Positions 57,599 to 64,000 of a stretch of 64,000 nt of DNA are shown here, in pieces. Position 1 is the stretch's first letter, and every line of letters starts with the position of its first letter. The position numbers and the translations under genes are program-made. The notes beneath the pieces were generated by a model, which saw only the letters and a program-made list of their open reading frames with translations, had not been told where the DNA came from and ran no database searches. The stretch lies in assembly GCA_028752905.1 (NCBI GenBank), contig JAQNBH010000012.1, positions 28,343,816-28,407,815 on the forward strand, in the 5' to 3' direction. The stretch is from Cladorhizidae sp. MBARI D1340-BT2 (Eukaryota > Porifera > Demospongiae > Poecilosclerida > Cladorhizidae).

Positions 57599-57697
57599 TT
57601 TGTGAACAGGATTGAACGAAACGCTAGACGGAGAAGAAACGGAGACGAAAACGAGACGGAACGAAACGCTGGGCTAGCGTCATATTGTGAACCGGCC

Positions 57698-57812
57698 TTA
57701 AGCCTGCACAGTCAACCAACAATTAACACTCACCCACATGGTAATGTGTGTGACCTCTCACCTCACACTTGTACTGGTACTAGACATTACACACACTTGT
57801 ATTTCATTAGTT
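57698..57812 (+). repeat. Rest of the 5' LTR-like repeat, unit 3
   Basis: The sequence GCCTGCACAGTCAACC through TTAGTTATTTG matches 48845-48951 of unit 2. The first part of the same repeat lies left of the Harbinger insertion at 56324-56346. Confidence 0.6.
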
Positions 57813-57814
57813 AT

Positions 57815-58035
57815 TTGTGGGGAAGCATCCTCAAAACATGCCACAGGAAATCTTTTACCAACTTCTTCTGGGCAGTTTCAAACAGCTACACTATAGTCTT
57901 TGTCCCTAGCAGTACATTGTGTTGCACTTTTGTTTGGCTTGATAGTAGTCTCCCACCATCAAATATCAAGCCAAACGAAAGTGCGACATTGTGTAGTACT
58001 AGGGACAAAGATTTAAGCAATAATTGGAGCATGTC
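57815..58035. repeat. Partly decayed foldback MITE, unit 3
   Basis: The inner hairpin (TTTGTCCCTAGCAGTACA against an inverted match near 57995-58010) is retained. The outer right arm is lost compared with 48952-49243. Confidence 0.75.
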
Positions 58036-58039
58036 CTTA

Positions 58040-60137
58040 CCAACAGACACATAACCATGATGTCAAGAAGCCGGGACCAGCCAAGTGTCCTAAAGAGAAA
58101 GTATACCTTTGCTGTCCCACCTGCCATCACTCACATGACTACCTGGTACAGGGCTTACTGAATGGCAAGGAGGCAACCATCAAGTTAGACACAGCAGCTT
58201 AACACTCTGTGGTTTCCAAGACTGCACTTCTGGAAGGCTCTTTCGAGGGAGAGATGCTTTCCTTAGTAAGGGTGACTGGGTCCACTCACAGAATTTGACT
58301 TACCAAACATAAACATTGACATAGGTGGGAGACAGCAAAACTTCAACGAGCTATGGCTGATGGCACCACTGCTGAACTGGGTCAAGATGCTCCCTTCCTA
58401 AACCACTTAATTGAGCCATTAGTGAAAGAGAGACTGACGGTTTAAACACAAGCTATGTTGGTACAGACCAGACAAGCTGCAGAGCAAGAGCAACAACACT
58501 TGCAGGCTGATGAGATAGCTACAGTGAACTCAGGAGAAATATTCACACCGTGGTAGGAGTTAGTTGGAAATGACAGTGATATTTTGGTTAACCTGGATCA
58601 GAAACCCAGATAAAGCAAATGAGAAAAATGAAAAGATGCTTAAGGATTTGTATCAATCCCATCTGTCATTACTGAAATGAACACATCCTCTAAATTAGAC
58701 GAGAACACACCCACTCAACCAGATAAGACTGCATCCACTCGACCACACCCTCTCAACCAGATGAGAACACAACCTCTAAAATAGTTGGTAAACAAGTCCG
58801 TGTTGATGAACAGGTTGCCTAGTCTTTATGCTGAGCAACAGAACAACTCGTACTTGCACTAAGATGCTGAACCAGGGGAACTCTGATTACTTTTGTGAGT
58901 TATTTAGATGTCAACACAACAAGTTAGACAATGAAGTGCACCAACTAGTGTTGCCAGGCAACAGACAACAGCAAGCCATCCGGTTAGCTCACACTGTCTC
59001 CATGGCCAGTCACATCGGATAGAATAAAGCCAGACACAGACTGCTGCCCCACTTTTATTGGCTAGGCCTCAGCTGGGATATGAATCAAGCCTGTGAATCC
59101 TGCACTAAATATCAGAAGGCAGGCAGACGCCCACAGACCCTGGCTCCACTAATCTCTATGCCAATTATCACAGAACTAATGACATGGGTCGCTTTTGATA
59201 TAGTTGACCCATTGCCTCAAACTATTGCCGGTAACAAGTATCCATGCATTTTTCCAGATGGTGATGCCACACTACTCAGGAAAGCTGTTGCTGAAACTGT
59301 TTCTTCTGCTTTGGTGGATATATTCTGGAATACCAGCTAAACTACCGACAGTTCAGGGCATGTCATTTCTGAAGACCTTAATCAGAAACTAGGCATTTAC
59401 CATATCAAAGCAAGTCCATACCTCAGACGAATGGTATGTTAGAAAAGTTTCATGCCAAATGGAAACAAATGATTAAGAAGGTCGTAAACACAAGTGGGAC
59501 ACATTGCTTCCTGCAATCTTGTTTGAGTCCCCAACCAATCCACACAATTTTCTCTAGACTTCGGTCTTCATGTTAGATGACCTCTGCAGATTTTGAAGGA
59601 GATCTGGACTGATAGTCATTGTAAAGACACCACTGCTGTTCAATGGTGAACAACCACGAGGGAGAACCTGGAACAGATGCAGCACATAGCACCAGTTGCA
59701 TACAGAGTGCACATGCTTGACAGAGAGAAAAGGCATTCAACTATTCATGTCAACATGATGAAGTCATGTGCTTGATGGATACTTCCTCAACATTCCTCAA
59801 AAATATCTCTGGGGAAACAACGGCAGTGGGACATGCCGTTGAGACCAAGCAAGCCCTGCCCATCAGGTTAAGTCAAGGCAAGTCCCCAAGAGTTGAAGAT
59901 GGTATTCACAAGGAAATCCAGACATTGTTGGAAAATAATATTATAGTACTATCTAAGAACCCCTGGCTATTTCCAATCCTACCGGTGAAGAAGGATGAAA
60001 TGGTAAGGATGTGCATTGATTAGAGCCAATTGAATGCACTGACACAAGCCAACCAACAGCCAGACAAGACAAGTATTGTTTGCAGATCAGAAGAGACAAT
60101 TTCCACACACTCCCCTGCTAATTACTCTATACTCTTT
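58040..60137 (+). pseudogene. Decayed LTR retroelement, integrase before reverse transcriptase (unit 3)
   Basis: Same relics in the same order as in unit 2: a retropepsin-like part (LLNGKEATIKLD), an integrase zinc-binding domain near 58950-59130 (HTVSMASHIG, CESCTKYQKAGRR), core relics, then a reverse transcriptase edge (HKEIQTLLENNIIVLSKNPW, FPILPVKKDEMVRMCID) at 59880-60020. Both copies stop right after the SQLNALT position, so the large deletion happened before the units were duplicated. Confidence 0.7.
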
Positions 60138-60170
60138 AAGGAAGGGGTGGGGGCAGAGGCCCAAGCCTAA

Positions 60171-60556
60171 AGGCCGATTCACAATATGTAAAACGCTCAA
60201 GCGATGCGATGCATCTTTTAAAAAATATTGTGAACACAAAATCGCATTGCACTGCGTCACACCACTTCAATAGAATCGAGTTCTATTCGAGTGGCATTGT
60301 GACCTGCGATTGCATCATTCTGGTGTGCAAGAGTTTTTTGTCATTCTGGTATGCTATGTTTCGATTATTCAGTAAAAGCTGGCGATTTAAAATCTGAATG
60401 GACGACGAAAGAAGCTATGGGATGCATGAATGACATGAGCGCTGGTGTCCATTAATTAATGGGTGGGTTCCGGTTGGGTGAAATCAAGTTTGGTCAAGTG
60501 GGCTAGAAGTAATGCGATGCGATGCGATGGCTTAGCAGCATATTGTGAACCAGCCT
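60171..60556. mobile_element. Short PIF/Harbinger-like MITE
   Basis: The 386-bp element has ends AGGCCGATTCACAATATG and CATATTGTGAACCAGCCT and a TAA duplication at 60168-60170 and 60557-60559. Unit 2 has the empty site (AAGCCTAACTGACAAC near 52375). The ends are related to those of the element at 56347-57697. The interior contains repeats of GCGATGCGATG. Confidence 0.9.
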
Positions 60557-60680
60557 TAACTGGCAACACTTACACTGCACAATCAACATGTTAATGGGTT
60601 GGACCTCTCACCTCACACACTAACAAGATTGAACAGTACACAGACTTGTATTTGATTGGTTATTTTTAGTCTGATCCATT
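60557..60680 (+). repeat. 3' LTR-like repeat, unit 3
   Basis: ACTGGCAACACTTACACTGC through GATTGGTTATT, the counterpart of 52378-52475. Confidence 0.6.
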
Positions 60681-60704
60681 ACCTCATTTATGTAAATGTA
60701 ATGT

Positions 60705-60795
60705 AAATGTAAATGTGTTTCAAGTGAGTGTAAATGTGGCTAATTCACCTGATGGAGACGGTGCATTTCAGTTGCAACATTTGGCAAAAACATAA
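60705..60795. repeat. Right (inverted) terminus of the minisatellite-bearing element, unit 3
   Basis: A degraded inverted minisatellite unit (TTTCAAGTGAGTGTAAATG) is followed by CCTGATGGAGACGGTGCATT and TTGGCAAAAA. Confidence 0.7.
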
Positions 60796-60799
60796 CCAA

Positions 60800-61598
60800 A
60801 TACTGTTAAAGAGATAAATCGCTTAAGAAAGAATTGAAAATTAGCACTCAAGAAAGATAATTATACTCTCTCCTTCCATTGATTGCTGGAAGCTACTCCC
60901 ATTGTAAAATCTCCACGAAGACGTTTCTAGCTAGCTAAATTTGGTGAGTACAGTACAGTGAAGTTGTTCTTCAGATGCCTCTAGATTTGCTAGTCTGCAC
61001 ATGCGTCCCCTTAATGGCATCTTTCTTACTGCTGTATGTAAAGCAGAAGAGGCTATGACTCAATTTCTGTACTCCATTGTTAACTTTACAGAGCAATGTG
61101 GAGGGGGAAGGACAAGTGAAGAGCAAGCACGAGGAAAAGAGATTGAAAAGTTATGCTAATTACAGGCCAGAACATTTCACATGTGCCAGGAGAAATGGAG
61201 CTGGTCTGAAGACTTTGGAGGACTTTTCATGAATACCTAACAGAACATCACATAACCACACTAGCATTGAAGTCTCATGTTCTAGCCTATATGGAGTTTT
61301 TTCTGTCCTGATGAGTTAATGCCGAATATTGAACTTTTGAATGCACATATTTTAAGAGGCTATATTTATAATACACCTGCAAAGAAGCATTTATGCATTC
61401 GAATCGTGCGTATATGGTTAAGCAGTTCCAAAAGTGTTAAAGATTGTTCTACCTTATGTAATAATACAAGAACTATGTTTATACAGCAAATACAGCAAAT
61501 ATATATATACTTAAAAAAAAAAAAAGATAAACAAGACTGTACCCATGTAGACTAAGAGTGACCACCCTTTACCACTTAAAATATATACACCAACACAA
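60800..61598. other. Unit-3 block before death domain 4
   Basis: Paralogous to 52610-53430. No gene was recognised. Confidence 0.6.
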
Positions 61599-61743
61599 TC
61601 AGCTAGACCAACCTTTGCTGTTTAAGATGGAAATAATGTCTTCAGCACATTTCTCAAACTTTCCCTCCACACATACTCGAAGAAGAGTCCTGTAAGTCTT
61701 TGGATAACCAGCTTTAGATCTCCAAAGCTCCAGAAGAGCCCAG
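61599..61743 (-). CDS. Death-domain gene 4, terminal exon
   Basis: It encodes WALLELWRSKAGYPKTYRTL then LRVCVEGKFEKCAEDIISIL and stops with TGA after NSKGWSS. This is probably the original stop position, since copies 2 and 3 have it mutated to TGG. The acceptor is TTTACAG. Confidence 0.82.
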
Positions 61744-61804
61744 CTGTAAATAGTATGCATCTATAAAACCACATCCACAATTCACACATTTAGCATTGTA
61801 GTAC

Positions 61805-61995
61805 CTTTGTAGACCACGACCGTATGTGGTCATTATGTGCTGCACCTCTGACAGGTTCAGTCCTAGCAGATATGCCTGATCTTGCATACCATACTGTCTT
61901 GCAGAAATTCGACCTAGGTCTACGTCTGACATTATCTCATCATCTAGGTAACCATGGTTGCACTTGGTAACTTTGCCCAGCAGTTCCTCGTATTT
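61805..61995 (-). CDS. Death-domain gene 4, first death-domain exon
   Basis: It encodes KYEELLGKVTKCNHGYLDDE, then SDVDLGRISARQYGMQDQAY and LLGLNLSEVQHIM. The 61-nt intron (61744-61804) joins it to the terminal exon in phase. The upstream linker exon is missing because homology to unit 2 ends near 62369. Confidence 0.82.
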
Positions 61996-62369
61996 CTACA
62001 ACAATAACTAAAATAACAACAGAAACAACTAATATAGCATGAAGATCATGGCTTCATAGAGACATTTTAGTTGCCAGGAAGAGTGGGGATGAGTGTCGAG
62101 CCTGGAATTGTTCATGGCTATCCTTACTACATGGACCCATTAGCCTGATTTTTGGTTAGATGAAGTTTATTAAGTTAAGTCTTCGAAATAGACTAACCTG
62201 GCTAGGCTCAGGTGAATCACAGTTGAAGGAACTTCAAGTGCAATTTTGACATATTCAAAGTAAAATCTTGGGAATGTATTATACATGTTGTCTACTTAAT
62301 TGCCAAGTTCATTAACTGCAATTATCAATTAACTAACATTAGCTGCAAAAACAAATAGTGAATACATAC

Positions 62370-63525
62370 CAGGGTTTCATCTAGGATTTTGTATTTGGCG
62401 GGGAAGAAACCACATCATGACCTTTGAACCCTTCTGTCACCTCACCATGCCCACTTTTACTGGCAATGCCCACTTTTTACTGCTCAGATCCTTAATGGAC
62501 TGATAAAATCCAGTAAAGCTTGGCTTTGGTAGGCTGAGACTAATGTGCGTGTTTTTTAAAAATAACTATGCCGATAATTTTCCTTTATTTTGGAATAATT
62601 CTGCTTCAAAAATCAAAACATAAAAAAGTAAATTGTTGCTTGTGATTTCAAAATGAAATGATATGTTGAATGCACAACCTTTAAGTTGTTAGCTGCAGCC
62701 TGCAGTGCTTGCTTCAACCTTCAAAGACAGATTATATATATGGACAATTCCAATTTTTTTTAAATGGGTGGGGGAGGCTATTATGCTCCAATTATGCCCA
62801 TTGCAATATTATTCCCTATTATTCAGAATAAGAAATGGGCATAATAAGGAGATTGACTTGCTGAAAAATTAATTAGCAAATATCAAATCTAATAACTCCA
62901 TAACCACACAAGATATAATCAATATTAATATACCAAAGTGTCATTCAATATGCTTTCTAATGGTATTGACTTGCTCAAAAATTAATTAGCGAATATTAAA
63001 TCTAATAATTCCATAACCACACATGATATAATCACCATGTCCAATGTAGCCCATTCAATATGTTTTCTATTAGGTATGCTCTATTAGCCATACAATCATG
63101 CTTGTAAATGTGAACTGCAGGCTGAAGTGTTCAAGAGATCATGTGCACAAAATGAAAACATGTATAAAAATCTATAACTTGAGAAGTCTTTTCTTGATCT
63201 AGAACTAGAAACTCAACCCGCAGACAACTTGGAACAAAAACAACAAAAATATTTTTTCTCTATTTCAGCATGTCAATCTCTTTAGTTCTAAAAGAATAAG
63301 CAGCATAGCCTTGGGATGTTATGCATAGTTGTGCAGCACAATAATTTGTTGACCCTTTACCTAGTGGACTTTTACTTTACTTTTATTTTGCTGAATTATC
63401 AACAGTTGCTAATTTTTTCTGTCTCTTTTTTATTTCTGTCTCTTTGTTTTGCTGTTAGTTGTGGATAGTCATTGTCTAACTAACCACAGTAGTTGGTTGT
63501 TTCCAAATAGTGCACAGTACATGTG
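62370..63525. other. New sequence right of the duplicated units
   Basis: Homology to unit 2 ends abruptly at about 62369, before AGGGTTTCATCTAGGATTTT. The stretch includes a tandem pair of about 112-bp repeats at 62852-63077 (unit with TTGACTTGCT.AAAAATTAAT). No gene was recognised. Confidence 0.5.
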
Positions 63526-63530
63526 GCATT

Positions 63531-64000
63531 ATGGACAGATTTTTGATTAGAAGGCCAACTGGTAGTGGTGACTCTGGTGAAGCCTCAGATGATCAAGTAC
63601 CTATTCCTAAGCAACCTCGTCTCTCAGGTGGATCAACAGAGAAAGTAAGCAGTGCTTGTGGAAGAATAAAATCTTACAAAAAGAACCTGAAGTACAATCC
63701 CGATTGGAGAGTTAAATGGAAGTGGATGGTGTTTAAGGAACAGGAAGGTGGCATGTTTTGCACTTTTTGCCAGAAATATGGCAAGCCCCCAGTGCAAGCA
63801 CGTGGTGCATGGTTACACGTCCTATAAATAACTGGGTCAAAGCAACTGAGCTACTTGGCAATCATGAAAAGTCTGAATGGCATCTAGCATCTGTCGAAAG
63901 ACAAGCAATGATTGAGAGTTCAAGAGCACATGGGGGTGTCATTGAACAGATGGTTAGTGCTTCTAATGAAGAGAGGAGAAAAAATCGTGAATTTATAAAG
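63531..64000 (+). pseudogene. ZMYM/KIAA1586-like gene, 5' part (TTF-type zinc finger), runs off the window
   Basis: It starts MDRFLIRRPTGSGDSG, then KSYKKNLKYNPDWRVKWKWM and MFCTFCQKYGKPPVQARGAW, the Cys pair and GKPP-ARGAW pattern of the TTF-type finger found in KIAA1586/C17orf113-like, hAT-derived proteins. After GAW the frame breaks (near 63810) and resumes as RPINNWVKATELLGNHEKSE, completing the finger's second half (W-x-K, H-x-S-x-W-H). The frameshift suggests decay or a sequence error. The catalytic part would lie beyond 64000. It is closer to intact than the related relic at 28.2 kb. Confidence 0.75.

Larger units (their letters stand above)
56347..57697. mobile_element. PIF/Harbinger-like element with internal deletion
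   Basis: About 42-bp inverted ends start GGCCGGTTCACAATATGA and end TCATATTGTGAACCGGCC. Flanks are TTAA/TTA-TAA, compatible with the 3-bp TWA target of this superfamily. It sits in the 5' LTR-like repeat of the unit-3 retroelement; units 1 and 2 have the uninterrupted sequence (ACACTTAACCTG, ACACTTAGCCTG). It carries relics of both Harbinger genes on opposite strands. Confidence 0.88.

Overview
The window looks like nuclear DNA of an animal, most likely a demosponge or a related early-branching marine invertebrate. Three things point there: spliceosomal introns as short as 61-67 nt, a ZU5-like exon that joins in phase to a C-terminal death domain (a combination expanded in sponges), and an AT-rich, repeat-laden background carrying most animal transposon classes. 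I see no bacterial operons, tRNA or rRNA genes. The species is inferred only.

Left part (1-18.7 kb): remnants of a Ty3/gypsy and a Ty1/copia integrase lead into a minus-strand M1 (puromycin-sensitive-type) aminopeptidase. Its recognisable exons lie at about 17.1-17.3, 15.1, 14.3, 3.1-3.25 and 2.9-3.0 kb and carry several frameshifts. The stretch between the 14.3 and 3.2 kb exons contains a 9 kb TTAA-flanked inverted-repeat composite transposon. Nested inside it are a near-complete Ty3/gypsy retrotransposon (5170-10203, LTRs, 5-bp target duplication), a 1.36 kb ATT microsatellite and another gypsy fragment. A plus-strand exon at 18.4 kb is the C-terminus of an M1 aminopeptidase pointing the opposite way. 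Three minisatellites (68, 64 and about 57 bp units) lie between these exons.

Middle part (19-42.5 kb): a foldback element with about 350-bp arms, a CR1/L2-like LINE whose ORF1 carries a PHD finger (minus strand, with frameshifts), and a minus-strand gene whose ZU5-like exon (31678-32580), linker exon and two death-domain exons (26606-27133) fit together in phase. Two decayed hAT-like (ZMYM/KIAA1586-type) transposase genes lie within and upstream of it. Then follow a piggyBac-type miniature element, hairpin elements and CA-rich repeats.

Right part (42.5-62.4 kb): three tandem, diverged units, each with a death-domain exon pair on the minus strand, built on the same plan as the 26.6 kb gene. 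Each unit is preceded by a 14-, about 85- or about 32-copy array of one 21-bp minisatellite. The minisatellite is the expanded subterminal repeat of a terminal-inverted-repeat element. Units 2 and 3 share a decayed LTR retroelement with integrase placed before reverse transcriptase (Gmr1-like order). They differ by later insertions: piggyBac in unit 2, two PIF/Harbinger-like elements in unit 3. Because the units are paralogous, several insertions can be checked against empty sites. The window ends in the start of another ZMYM/KIAA1586-like gene (63531 onward).

The host genes are therefore an M1 peptidase and a family of death-domain adaptor-like genes. Almost everything else is mobile DNA that has split, duplicated or reshaped them.
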